This document shows positions 15,285 through 24,042 of a stretch of DNA of 64,000 nt, one piece after another. Each line of letters begins with the position of its first letter. Position 1 is the first letter of the stretch. The position numbers were made by a program, and so were the translations under genes. Below the pieces are notes generated by a model. The model was not told where the DNA came from and ran no database searches. It saw nothing but the letters and a program-made list of their open reading frames with translations. Origin of the DNA: Bradyrhizobium sp. CSA207 (GTDB lineage Bacteria > Pseudomonadota > Alphaproteobacteria > Rhizobiales > Xanthobacteraceae); contig NZ_JAACFT010000033.1 of assembly GCF_029051685.1 (NCBI RefSeq), positions 34,685-98,684 of the forward strand. Direction: 5' to 3'.

Positions 15285-16541
15285 ATGGCGCAATTGTCCG
15301 ACGATTGCTTTGCCTTCGGTGGACCGATGATGTCGGTCGACGAGGCCGTTGGCCTGATCACGACGCGTGTCAACGCGATTACCGATCTTGAGACCGTGAT
15401 GCTCGTCGATGCCGACGGGCGCGTGCTGGCGCGCGATATCGCAGCGCCCCTGCCGCTGCCGCCTTTCACCAACTCCGCCGTCGACGGTTATGCCGTGCGC
15501 GATGCGGACATTCCGCAAGCCCAGGAACGGGCGCTTCCGCTCGACGGTCGTATCCAGGCCGGAGGCCCTGCAAATGTCGCGGTCAAGCCCGGCCACACCG
15601 CGCGCATTTTCACCGGCGCCCCGATGCCGCCGGGCGCCGAGACCGTCTTCATGCAGGAAGATGTCCGCATTGACGAGGCCGGCAAGATCGTGCTGCCGCC
15701 CGGGCTGAAGCCCGGTGCGAACGTCCGCCCCGCGGGCGAGGATATTCCCGAGGGGCATATTGCGCTGCGTGCCGGCCAGCGGCTGCGGCCGCAGCATGTC
15801 GCGCTTGCCGCCGCGTTCGGCCTGACCAGGCTGGATGTCGTCAGGCGCATCCGGGTCGCGGTGTTCTCGACCGGCGACGAGTTGGCCTCGCCCGGCGCGC
15901 CGCGCAGCGCCTCGCAGTTGTTCGACTCCAACCGCTTCATGCTGATGGCGATGCTGCGCCGGCTCGGCTGCGAGATCAGCGACCTCGGCATTTTGCGCGA
16001 CAACCGCAGCTTGCTTGCGGACGGCCTGAAGCGGGTCGCCGGCACGCATGATCTGATCCTCACCACCGGCGGCGTCTCGACCGGCGAGGAGGATCACGTC
16101 AAGGCGGCGGTCGAGAGCGTCGGCTCGCTGGTGCTGTGGCGGATGGCGATCAAGCCCGGCCGGCCTGTGGCGATGGGCATCATCGGCGGCACGCCGCTGA
16201 TCGGATTACCCGGCAATCCTGTCGCGAGTTTTGTCACTTTCGTCCATGTGGTGCGGCCGACCGTGCTGGCGCTGGCCGGCAGCCTGCCCGAGCCGCTCAC
16301 GCCGATGCCGCTGCGCGCGGCCTTCACCTACAAGAAGAAGGCGGGCCGGCGCGAATACGTTCGCGCCACCTTGCGGCGCGGCGACGATGGCGCGTTGGAG
16401 GCGGTCAAGTTTCCGCGCGAAGGTGCCGGGCTGTTGTCCTCGCTGGTCGAGACCGACGGGCTCGTTGAGCTTGGTGAGGACATCACCGGTGTCGAGCCGG
16501 GGCAGAGTGTGGGTTTCTTGCCCTATGCCGGTCTGATCTGA
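15285..16541 (+). CDS. moeA: Molybdopterin molybdenumtransferase MoeA (canonical copy)
   Basis: A 418-residue MoeA with all expected motifs in order: FTNSAVDGYAVRDADI, IFTGAPMPPGAETV, VAVFSTGDELASPG, ILTTGGVSTGEEDHVK and LIGLPGNPVASFVTFVHV. It inserts molybdate into adenylated molybdopterin. It lies nine bases after mobB and 44 bases before the TusA-like gene. It is the third MoeA-type protein in the window, and the only one with no unusual feature, so it is the best candidate for general cofactor synthesis. Confidence 0.93.
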   Translation: MAQLSDDCFAFGGPMMSVDEAVGLITTRVNAITDLETVMLVDADGRVLARDIAAPLPLPPFTNSAVDGYAVRDADIPQAQERALPLDGRIQAGGPANVAVKPGHTARIFTGAPMPPGAETVFMQEDVRIDEAGKIVLPPGLKPGANVRPAGEDIPEGHIALRAGQRLRPQHVALAAAFGLTRLDVVRRIRVAVFSTGDELASPGAPRSASQLFDSNRFMLMAMLRRLGCEISDLGILRDNRSLLADGLKRVAGTHDLILTTGGVSTGEEDHVKAAVESVGSLVLWRMAIKPGRPVAMGIIGGTPLIGLPGNPVASFVTFVHVVRPTVLALAGSLPEPLTPMPLRAAFTYKKKAGRREYVRATLRRGDDGALEAVKFPREGAGLLSSLVETDGLVELGEDITGVEPGQSVGFLPYAGLI

Positions 16542-16585
16542 GCGGTCGCGTTGACGCCATCGACTGAGCTCGCCATGTTGCGCCC

Positions 16586-16813
16586 ATGACCAGAACCACC
16601 CTTGATCTCACGGGGCTGAAGTGCCCGCTGCCCGCCTTGAAGACGCGTAAAGCCTTAAAGCCGTTGCAGCCGGGCGATCAGCTCGAAGTGCACTGTACCG
16701 ATCCCTTGTCGGTGATCGACATTCCAAACTTGATCCGCGAGACCGGCGACAAGGTGGAGGTCACCGAGCGCAACGCCGCGCGCATCGTGTTTCTGATAGA
16801 GAAGTCCGATTGA
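16586..16813 (+). CDS. TusA/SirA-family sulfur carrier protein
   Basis: A 75-residue protein with the family motif GLKCPLPALKTRKALK, in which the cysteine of CPxP carries persulfide sulfur. TusA homologues pass sulfur from cysteine desulfurases to acceptors for tRNA thiolation, Moco or FdhD. Placed directly after moeA and near mobB, mobA and fdhD, a role in Moco or FDH cofactor sulfuration is the likeliest, but this is inference from position. Length and fold pattern are normal. Confidence 0.88.
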   Translation: MTRTTLDLTGLKCPLPALKTRKALKPLQPGDQLEVHCTDPLSVIDIPNLIRETGDKVEVTERNAARIVFLIEKSD

Positions 16814-17160
16814 TCGATAGGGAAAACCAATGATGCGTCCACTTAGCGAGCGGTCACGCGGTTGATACCTACCTTTTGTCTATCGACATCGATCATCAGT
16901 TCTGCCCCAATTGACTACCGCCGCCGAGACGCGGAGGTTCAGTCGCGTCTGCGATCTGGGGAGCAAACGGGCCATCGAAGGAAGCCTGAACGTCAGGCAT
17001 AGACCCTGGCTCAAGGGGTTAACGTCTCGAACGCGCGTGATGATCCTGGCGCGTTCAACGATCGTGCAGAGCAGCAGGGACATAGGCTGCACTGCAAGGG
17101 GCTGAGGATCAGGATCCTAGTGGCAGGCCGCTCAGAAGGGCGGCTGGAGGGGAGAAATGC
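16814..17160. other. Long leader region ahead of the second OFA transporter
   Basis: No gene is seen in these 347 bases. An 8-bp inverted repeat GAACGCGC / GCGCGTTC (17029-17036 and 17049-17056) with a 12-base gap lies about 105 bases before the MFS start and could be an operator or leader hairpin. The SD GGAGGGGAG is present just before 17161. Confidence 0.45.
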
Positions 17161-18816
17161 ATGGCTACAATTGAAGGCGCTGGGACAGTTTCGGGCGCTG
17201 GCGCAGGAATTCTTGATCGCGAGCACACGGTCGCCAAGGCCGGCTTCAATCGCTGGCTGGTGCCGCCGGCGGCGCTGTGCATCCATCTCTGCATCGGCAT
17301 GGCCTATGGGTTCTCGGTGTTCTGGCTGCCGCTGTCGCGCGCGATCGGCATCACGCAGAGCAAAGCGTGTCCAGACATGTCGCTGTGGCAGGAGTTGTTC
17401 ACCACGACCTGCGACTGGAAGGTCGCCAGCCTGGGCTGGATGTACACGCTGTTTTTCGTCCTGCTCGGCGTCTCCGCCGCGATCTGGGGCGGCTGGCTCG
17501 AGCGCGCCGGTCCGCGCAAGGCGGGCGCCGTCGCCGCCTGCTGCTGGGGCGGTGGTCTTCTGATCGGTGCTTTCGGTGTCTACGTCCACCAGCTCTGGAT
17601 CATGTGGCTCGGCGCCGGCGTGATCGGTGGCGTGGGACTTGGACTCGGCTACATCTCCCCGGTGTCGACCTTGATTAAATGGTTTCCGGATCGCCGCGGC
17701 ATGGCGACTGGCATGGCCATCATGGGATTTGGCGGCGGTGCCATGATTGGGGCGCCTCTAGCCAATCTCTTGATCAACTACTTCAAGACGCCCACCTCGG
17801 TCGGCGTATGGGAGACCTTCGTCACGATGGGGGTGATCTACTTCGTCTTCATGATGATCGGCGCCTTCGCCTATCGCGTGATTCCGGCCGGCTGGCAGCC
17901 CGAAGGCTGGACCCCGCCGAGTGAGAAGAAGTCGATGATCACCGAGCACCATGTGCACCTCAACAACGCGCACAAGACGCCGCAGTTCTGGCTGATCTGG
18001 TGGGTGCTCTGCTTGAACGTTTCGGCGGGTATCGGCGTGATCGGCATGGCCTCGCCCATGCTCCAGGAGATCTTCGCGGGCAAGTTGATCGGGCATCCGG
18101 AGCTGACCTTCGGCCAGCTTTCGGTTGAACAGAAGGCAACGATCGCTGCAATCGCTGCGGGCTTCGCCGGTCTGCTGTCATTGTTCAACATCGGCGGCCG
18201 GTTCTTCTGGGCGTCGATGTCGGACCTCATGGGTCGCAAGAACACCTACTACACGTTCTTCATCCTCGGCATCGCGCTCTATGCGCTGGCGCCGACCTTC
18301 GCGGCGATGGGCTCGAAACTGCTGTTCGTACTCGGCTTCGGCATCATCCTGTCGATGTATGGCGGTGGCTTCGCGACCGTGCCGGCCTATCTCGCCGACA
18401 TGTTCGGCACCCAGTTCGTCGGCGCCATTCACGGCCGGCTGCTGACGGCGTGGTCGACTGCAGGCATCATTGGCCCGGTCGTGGTGAACTACATCCGCGA
18501 GTTCCAGCTCGCGGCGGGCGTTCCGCGCGACCAGCTCTACAACACGACCATGTACATCCTGTGCGCCATGCTGATCGCGGGCCTGATCTGCAACTCTTTG
18601 ATCAAGCCGGTCGATCCAAAGTGGAACATGAGCAACGCGGAAGTCGCCAGACTTCAGGCGGCCAGCGCCAAGACCGAAGCCGGCGTCCAGCATGGTTCGT
18701 TTGGTATCGGCACGGGTGGCCTCGACGTCAAGGCTGCGCTGTTCTGGGCGTTCGTTGGTGTTCCACTGGCTTGGGGTGTGTGGAAGACCCTGGAGAGCGC
18801 GGTCAAGATTCTCTGA
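17161..18816 (+). CDS. MFS transporter, oxalate/formate antiporter family, long form
   Basis: A 551-residue carrier with about 12 membrane segments plus an extra C-terminal hydrophobic segment. OFA signatures include FSVFWLPLSRAIGIT, KWFPDRRGMATGMAIMGFGGG and the late YGGGFATVPAYLADMFGTQF. It differs from the copy at 1668-2942 by an insert between the first two helices (about residues 62-90, with Cys residues in SKACPDMS and TTTCDW) and by its C-terminal extension. GGAGGGGAG precedes the ATG. It is followed by a PsiF-like gene and then the formate dehydrogenase genes, so formate or oxalate exchange is the natural guess; not proven by sequence. Confidence 0.88.
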   Translation: MATIEGAGTVSGAGAGILDREHTVAKAGFNRWLVPPAALCIHLCIGMAYGFSVFWLPLSRAIGITQSKACPDMSLWQELFTTTCDWKVASLGWMYTLFFVLLGVSAAIWGGWLERAGPRKAGAVAACCWGGGLLIGAFGVYVHQLWIMWLGAGVIGGVGLGLGYISPVSTLIKWFPDRRGMATGMAIMGFGGGAMIGAPLANLLINYFKTPTSVGVWETFVTMGVIYFVFMMIGAFAYRVIPAGWQPEGWTPPSEKKSMITEHHVHLNNAHKTPQFWLIWWVLCLNVSAGIGVIGMASPMLQEIFAGKLIGHPELTFGQLSVEQKATIAAIAAGFAGLLSLFNIGGRFFWASMSDLMGRKNTYYTFFILGIALYALAPTFAAMGSKLLFVLGFGIILSMYGGGFATVPAYLADMFGTQFVGAIHGRLLTAWSTAGIIGPVVVNYIREFQLAAGVPRDQLYNTTMYILCAMLIAGLICNSLIKPVDPKWNMSNAEVARLQAASAKTEAGVQHGSFGIGTGGLDVKAALFWAFVGVPLAWGVWKTLESAVKIL

Positions 18817-18894
18817 TTGCAACATCACCGCCGCGGCGCGCGTTTCGTGCGCCGCGGTCGCCTTACCGCAACAAGGAATAGCTGGGGGAGTCCA

Positions 18895-19176
18895 ATGGTT
18901 CGTAGTTTTGTCTGCCTTGCCGCAATACTGCTCGTGGCCGGCTCGCTCCACTCCGCATCCGCGCAGACCGCAACGGCGCCTGCGGCACCCGCCGCAACGA
19001 CCGACGCCAAGCCGCCGGGCAAGATCAAGCTCACCATGCAAAAGCTGAAGGACATGAAGGCCAAGTGGGCAGCCAACAAGCCCAAGCTCAAGGCCTGTCG
19101 CGCCGACGTGAAATCCAAGGGCCTCGCAGGCGACGACCGCTGGTTCTACATCGAAGAGTGCATGAACAAGACGTGA
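18895..19176 (+). CDS. Small secreted PsiF-like protein
   Basis: A 93-residue protein starting MVRSFVCLAAILLVAG with a signal peptide ending SASAQ, then an Ala/Pro-rich linker, a Lys-rich stretch and the cysteine pair in LKACRADVKSKGLAGDDRWF...EECMNKT. The Cys-x(n)-KGLxGxxRxxFxxxC pattern resembles the PsiF repeat, a periplasmic domain of unknown function. GGGGGAG lies just upstream of the ATG. It lies 78 bases after the transporter and before a hairpin, so it is probably co-transcribed with the transporter. Confidence 0.8.
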   Translation: MVRSFVCLAAILLVAGSLHSASAQTATAPAAPAATTDAKPPGKIKLTMQKLKDMKAKWAANKPKLKACRADVKSKGLAGDDRWFYIEECMNKT

Positions 19177-19201
19177 GACTGCGCGACAATCGAATCGGTG
19201 A

Positions 19202-19236
19202 GGGGGCATGGGAGCTGGCGGCTGCATGCCCCCCTT
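19202..19236 (+). terminator. Hairpin after the PsiF-like gene
   Basis: GGGGGCATG (19202-19210) pairs with CATGCCCCC (19225-19233) across a 14-base loop, followed by a short CTT. It begins 25 bases after the stop at 19176 and probably ends the transporter/PsiF transcript. The T-run is weak. Confidence 0.55.
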
Positions 19237-19261
19237 AAACGCTTATTGGAACGTATGAATT

Positions 19262-19286
19262 CTCTTGGCATCTGGTATGCCAAGAG
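19262..19286 (+). promoter_or_regulatory. 25-bp palindrome ahead of the formate dehydrogenase operon (operator or sigma-54-like site)
   Basis: CTCTTGGCAT-CTGGT-ATGCCAAGAG is a perfect inverted repeat with 10-bp arms, ending 42 bases before the FDH start at 19329. Read as a promoter, TGGCAT-N5-ATGC has the GG/GC spacing of ten bases that defines sigma-54 -24/-12 elements, with one mismatch in each conserved block. Read as an operator, it has the T-N11-A symmetry used by LysR-type regulators. Its place and symmetry support a regulatory role; which kind is undecided. Confidence 0.6.
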
Positions 19287-19328
19287 TTAGACTTTGACCC
19301 GTTCTAAAGAGAGTTACGAGACGCATTG

Positions 19329-21032
19329 ATGAGCCACGACGTGCACGAGGTCCGCTCGTTCGAACATCCAGGCGAGGGACGAAAGCGAGCCAAGGCCACC
19401 CCCAAGGGGCGGCAGGTTGATCCCACGGCCGCGCATGAAATCGAGCAATTGCTCGGCGACAGGCCGCGGCGGCGCGATCTGCTGATCGAATATCTCCACC
19501 TGATCCAGGACAAGTATCACCAGATTTCGGCCGCGCATCTCGCGGCGCTGGCCGACGAAATGAAGCTCGCCTTCGCCGAGGTGTTTGAGACCGCGACCTT
19601 CTATGCGCATTTCGACGTGGTGAAGGAAGGCGAGGCGGATATCGCGCCGCTGACGATCCGCGTTTGCGATTCGCTCACCTGCGCGATGCTCGGTGGCGAG
19701 AAGCTGCTGGAAGATCTGCAAAGCGCGTCCGGCCCCGGCATTCGCGTGGTGCGCGCGCCCTGCGTCGGCCGCTGCGATACGGCGCCTGCCGCGGAAGTGG
19801 GACACAATTTCGTCGACCATGCGACTGTGGGCAATGTGCTGGCGGCGGCGAAGGCCGGCGATACCCACGCGCACTTGCCGAAATATGTCGACTACGATGC
19901 TTATGTTGCCGACGGCGGTTACAAGCTGCTCAATCGCCTGCGCTCGGGCGAGCTGCCGACCGACGATTTGCTGAAGGCGCTCGACGATGCCTCGCTACGC
20001 GGCCTCGGCGGCGCCGGCTTCCCGACCGGACGCAAATGGCGCGCGGTGTTAGGGGAGCCCGGCCCGCGGCTGATGGCGATCAACGGCGATGAGGGCGAGC
20101 CCGGCACGTTCAAGGACCGTGTCTATCTCGAAACCGACCCGCACCGCTTCATCGAGGGCATGCTGATCGGGGCGCATGTGGTGCAGGCGTCCGAAGTCTA
20201 CATCTACATTCGCGACGAGTATCCGGCGGCGCGCGCCATCCTCGAACGCGAAATCGCAAAACTGCCAGCGGGCGGCCCGATCCTTCATATGCGCCGCGGC
20301 GCCGGCGCCTACATCTGCGGCGAGGAATCCTCGTTGCTCGAGAGCATCGAGGGCAAGCGGGGCCTGCCGCGGCATAAGCCGCCTTATCCGTTCCAGGTCG
20401 GCCTGTTCGGCCTGCCGACCCTGATTAACAACATCGAGACGCTGTGGTGGGTGCGCGACATCGTCGAGAAGGGCGCCGACTGGTGGAAGGGCAACGGCCG
20501 CCATGAGCGCCATGGCCTGCGCAGCTTCTCGGTCTCCGGACGAGTCAAGACTCCCGGCATGAAGCTCGCGCCCGCCGGCATCACCGTGCGGGAGTTGATC
20601 GACGAATATTGCGGCGGCATGGCCGACGGCCATCAGTTCTACGCTTACTTACCGGGCGGCGCGTCCGGCGGCATCTTGCCGGCGTCGATGGACGACATCC
20701 CGCTCGATTTCGGCACGCTGGAAAAATACGGCTGCTTCATCGGCTCGGCTGCGATCGTGATCTTGTCGCAGCACGACAGCGTGAAGGCGGCGGCGTTGAA
20801 CCTGATGAAGTTCTTCGAAGACGAGAGCTGCGGCCAGTGCACGCCGTGCCGTGTCGGAACCGAGAAGGCGGCGCTGTTGATGCAGAAGCCGGTCTGGAAC
20901 CGCGCCCTGCTGGAAGAATTGAGCCAGGCGATGCGCGATGCCTCGATCTGCGGGCTCGGACAGGCGGCGTCGAACCCGCTCTCATCCGTGATCAAATATT
21001 TCCCTGACGAGTTCAAGGAAGCGGCCGAATGA
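19329..21032 (+). CDS. fdsB: NAD-dependent formate dehydrogenase, fused gamma-beta subunit (NuoE-NuoF type)
   Basis: A 567-residue flavoprotein that passes electrons from the alpha subunit to NAD+. The N-terminal third is NuoE/FdsG-like with a [2Fe-2S] set at Cys113, Cys118, Cys145 and Cys149. The rest is NuoF/FdsB-like, with the NADH site GLGGAGFPTGRKW, the FMN-region segment GAGAYICGEESSLLESIEG and the [4Fe-4S] set at Cys501, Cys504, Cys507 and Cys541. In many FDHs these are two genes; here they are fused, as in FDH1 of Methylobacterium extorquens. The stop overlaps the fdsA start by four bases (ATGA). A TTG at 19326 is an unlikely alternative start. Confidence 0.93.
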   Translation: MSHDVHEVRSFEHPGEGRKRAKATPKGRQVDPTAAHEIEQLLGDRPRRRDLLIEYLHLIQDKYHQISAAHLAALADEMKLAFAEVFETATFYAHFDVVKEGEADIAPLTIRVCDSLTCAMLGGEKLLEDLQSASGPGIRVVRAPCVGRCDTAPAAEVGHNFVDHATVGNVLAAAKAGDTHAHLPKYVDYDAYVADGGYKLLNRLRSGELPTDDLLKALDDASLRGLGGAGFPTGRKWRAVLGEPGPRLMAINGDEGEPGTFKDRVYLETDPHRFIEGMLIGAHVVQASEVYIYIRDEYPAARAILEREIAKLPAGGPILHMRRGAGAYICGEESSLLESIEGKRGLPRHKPPYPFQVGLFGLPTLINNIETLWWVRDIVEKGADWWKGNGRHERHGLRSFSVSGRVKTPGMKLAPAGITVRELIDEYCGGMADGHQFYAYLPGGASGGILPASMDDIPLDFGTLEKYGCFIGSAAIVILSQHDSVKAAALNLMKFFEDESCGQCTPCRVGTEKAALLMQKPVWNRALLEELSQAMRDASICGLGQAASNPLSSVIKYFPDEFKEAAE

Positions 21033-23797
21033 CCAAAATTACGTTCGAGCTCGATGGTAAGCAGGTCGAGGCCAGCGCCGGCGAGACCATCTGGCAGGTG
21101 GCCAAGCGCCAGGGCCGCGAGATTCCGCACCTGTGCTATTCACCGGAGCCGGATTACCGTCCCGACGGCAATTGCCGCGCCTGCATGGTCGAGATCGAGG
21201 GCGAGCGCGTGCTGGCGGCCTCCTGCAAGCGCACGCCATCGGTCGGCATGAAGGTGAAGACCGAAAGCCACCGCGCGGTCGCTGCGCAAAAAATGGTGAT
21301 GGAGTTGCTAGTCGCCGACCAGCCGGCGCGCGCGACCTCGCATGATCCGGAATCCAAATTCTGGCATTGGGCCGAGACCACCGGCGTCACCGAGAGCCGC
21401 TTCCCCGCCGCCGAGCGCTGGGCGACCGACGCCAGCCATCCGGCGATGCGCGTCAATCTCGATGCCTGCATCCAGTGCGGCCTGTGCGTGCGCGCCTGCC
21501 GCGAGGTCCAGGTCAACGACGTCATCGGCATGGCCTATCGCAATCACGAGTCGAAGATCGTGTTCGACTTCGACGATCCCATGGGCGAGTCCACCTGCGT
21601 CGCCTGCGGCGAATGCGTGCAGGCGTGCCCGACCGGCGCCCTGATGCCGGCCGTGATGCTCGACGACAAGCAGACCCGCGTCACCTACGCCGACAAGAAG
21701 GTCGACTCGCTCTGCCCGTTCTGCGGCGTCGGCTGCCAGGTGACCTATCAGGTCAAGGACGAAAAGGTGATTTACGCAGAGGGCCGCGACGGCCCCGCCA
21801 ATCACAACCGTCTCTGCGTCAAGGGCCGCTTCGGCTTCGACTACATCCACCACCCGCATCGGCTGACCAAGCCGCTGGTGCGGCTGCCCAATGCGAAGAA
21901 GGATGCCAACGACCAGGTCGATCCGGCCAATCCCTTCACGCATTTCCGCGAGGCGAGCTGGGAGGAGGCGCTTGATATCGCCGCCAAGGGCCTGGTCAAG
22001 ATTCGCGACGAAAAGGGCGTGAAGGCACTCGCCGGTTTCGGCTCGGCCAAGGGCTCGAACGAAGAGGCCTATCTGTTCCAGAAGCTGGTGCGCACCGGCT
22101 TCGGCTCCAACAATGTCGATCACTGCACCCGTCTGTGCCACGCCTCGTCGGTCGCGGCACTGTTCGAGGGCCTGAGCTCGGGCGCGGTGTCGGCGCCGTT
22201 CTCGGCGGCCATGGACGCCGAGGTCATCATCGTGATCGGCGCCAACCCGACTATAAACCACCCGGTCGCTGCGACCTTCATCAAGAACGCGGTGAGGGAG
22301 AATGGCGCAAAACTCTTCGTCATGGATCCGCGCCGGCAGACGTTGTCGCGCCACGCGACCAAGCATCTGCAGTTCAAGCCGGGCTCCGATGTCGCCATGC
22401 TGAACGCGATGATCAACACGATCATCACCGAAGGCCTGACCGACGACCAGTACATCGCGGGCTATACCGAGGGCTTCGAAGAGCTCAAGGAGAAGATCAA
22501 GGACTTCACGCCGGAGAAGATGGAGCCGATCTGCGGCGTCCCGGCGCAAACCCTGCGCGAGGTCGCACGAACCTATGCGCGGGCCAAATCCTCGATCATC
22601 TTCTGGGGCATGGGGATCAGCCAGCATGTTCACGGCACCGACAATGCGCGCTGCCTGATTGCGCTGGCGCTGATCACCGGTCAGGTCGGCCGTCCCGGCA
22701 CCGGCCTGCATCCGCTGCGCGGCCAGAACAACGTGCAGGGCGCTTCCGATGCCGGCCTGATTCCGATGTTTCTGCCGGATTATCAGCCGGTCGGCCGCGA
22801 CGATCTGCGTGGGGCCTTCGAAAAGCTGTGGGGACAGACTCTCGATCCCGTCCGCGGTCTGACCGTGGTCGAGATCATGAACGCGATTCATGCCGGTGAG
22901 ATCACGGGCATGTATATCGAGGGCGAGAACCCGGCGATGTCCGACCCCGATCTGCAACATGCGCGCCAGGCGCTCGCCATGCTCGATCATCTCGTGGTGC
23001 AGGATCTCTTCGTCACCGAGACCGCGTTCCATGCCGACGTCATCCTGCCGGCCTCGGCGTTCGCCGAGAAGGACGGCTCCTTCACCAACACCGATCGCCG
23101 CGTGCAGCTCGCACGCCAGGTGATCAAGCCGCCCGGCGATGCGCGGCAGGATCTCTGGATCATCCAGGAGATCGGCAAGCGGATGGGCCTGCCCTGGAAT
23201 TATTCCGGCCCCGGCGAGGTCTTCACCGAGATGGCGGAATTGATGCCGTCGCTGAAGAACATCACCTGGGAACGGCTGGTGCGTGAAGGCGCGGTTACCT
23301 ATCCGGTCGACGATCCCGACAAGCCCGGCAACGAGATCATCTTCACCACCGGATTCCCGACCGCGAGCGGCCGCGGCAAGATCGTGCCGGCCCACGTCAT
23401 CCCGCCGGATGAAGTACCGGACGCCGAGTATCCGATGGTGCTCTCGACCGGCCGCGTGCTCGAGCACTGGCACACCGGCTCGATGACGCGCCGCGCCCAG
23501 GTGCTCGACCAGATCGAGCCGGAGGCGGTCGCCTTCATGTCGCCGAAGGACATGCGCAAGAAGAAGCTCGCGCCGGGCGATTTCATCCGGCTGGAGACCC
23601 GCCGCGGCGCGGTCGAGGTCAAGGTCCGCTCCGACCGCGACGTGCCGGAAAACATGGTTTTCATGCCGTTCTGCTATGCGGAGGCGGCAGCGAATCTCTT
23701 GACCAACCCAGCGCTCGATCCGTTCGGAAAAATCCCGGAGTTCAAGTTCTGCGCGGCGAGAGCCGAGCGAGCCGAGATGCGCGACGCGGCGGAGTAG
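21029..23797 (+). CDS. fdsA: NAD-dependent formate dehydrogenase, catalytic alpha subunit
   Basis: A 922-residue molybdo- or tungstopterin enzyme oxidising formate to CO2 in the cytosol. Domains in order: a [2Fe-2S] plant-type domain (LCYSPEPDYRPDGNCRAC), a NuoG-type region, two [4Fe-4S] ferredoxin motifs (CIQCGLCVRAC and CVACGECVQACP), the catalytic-domain cluster motif LCPFCGVGCQVTYQV, and the bis-MGD domains. The metal ligand is Cys366 in NVDHCTRLCH, where E. coli FDH-H has selenocysteine; the following His is kept. It overlaps the fused beta subunit gene by four bases. No separate delta subunit gene (fdsD) follows. The metal, Mo or W, cannot be told from the chain itself. Confidence 0.95.
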   Translation: MTKITFELDGKQVEASAGETIWQVAKRQGREIPHLCYSPEPDYRPDGNCRACMVEIEGERVLAASCKRTPSVGMKVKTESHRAVAAQKMVMELLVADQPARATSHDPESKFWHWAETTGVTESRFPAAERWATDASHPAMRVNLDACIQCGLCVRACREVQVNDVIGMAYRNHESKIVFDFDDPMGESTCVACGECVQACPTGALMPAVMLDDKQTRVTYADKKVDSLCPFCGVGCQVTYQVKDEKVIYAEGRDGPANHNRLCVKGRFGFDYIHHPHRLTKPLVRLPNAKKDANDQVDPANPFTHFREASWEEALDIAAKGLVKIRDEKGVKALAGFGSAKGSNEEAYLFQKLVRTGFGSNNVDHCTRLCHASSVAALFEGLSSGAVSAPFSAAMDAEVIIVIGANPTINHPVAATFIKNAVRENGAKLFVMDPRRQTLSRHATKHLQFKPGSDVAMLNAMINTIITEGLTDDQYIAGYTEGFEELKEKIKDFTPEKMEPICGVPAQTLREVARTYARAKSSIIFWGMGISQHVHGTDNARCLIALALITGQVGRPGTGLHPLRGQNNVQGASDAGLIPMFLPDYQPVGRDDLRGAFEKLWGQTLDPVRGLTVVEIMNAIHAGEITGMYIEGENPAMSDPDLQHARQALAMLDHLVVQDLFVTETAFHADVILPASAFAEKDGSFTNTDRRVQLARQVIKPPGDARQDLWIIQEIGKRMGLPWNYSGPGEVFTEMAELMPSLKNITWERLVREGAVTYPVDDPDKPGNEIIFTTGFPTASGRGKIVPAHVIPPDEVPDAEYPMVLSTGRVLEHWHTGSMTRRAQVLDQIEPEAVAFMSPKDMRKKKLAPGDFIRLETRRGAVEVKVRSDRDVPENMVFMPFCYAEAAANLLTNPALDPFGKIPEFKFCAARAERAEMRDAAE

Positions 23798-23838
23798 CGC
23801 TGCGCCTTTGGCGGCACGGCGCTAGCCAACTTCCCGGT

Positions 23839-23966
23839 GTCGTCCCGGCGCAGGCCGGGACCCATACCGCGTGATCGGTCGATGGCGGACGATTGCAGTA
23901 CCAACCGACGTGTCTTCGCCAAATTACTCCCTGTGGTTATGGGTCCCGGCCTGCGCCGGGACGACG
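23839..23966. repeat. Dispersed inverted repeat (CGTCCCGGCGCAGGCCGGGA family)
   Basis: The left arm CGTCCCGGCGCAGGCCGGGA plus CCCATA (23841-23866) is matched by its inverse TATGGGTCCCGGCC... at the right end. About 70 bases of unique sequence lie between. It follows the FDH operon by about 40 bases and may end that transcript. Confidence 0.85.
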
Positions 23967-24042
23967 GCTGAGTGTGTGGCGGGCATTTGCCCCACATCGT
24001 GATTGCTTCGCGCCTCGCGATCACGGTGATAAACGTTGACGC

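Noticed and set aside
21308..23473. 721-residue open frame opposite fdsA
   Set aside because: Antisense shadow produced by high-GC codon bias; the plus-strand FDH alpha subunit is certain.
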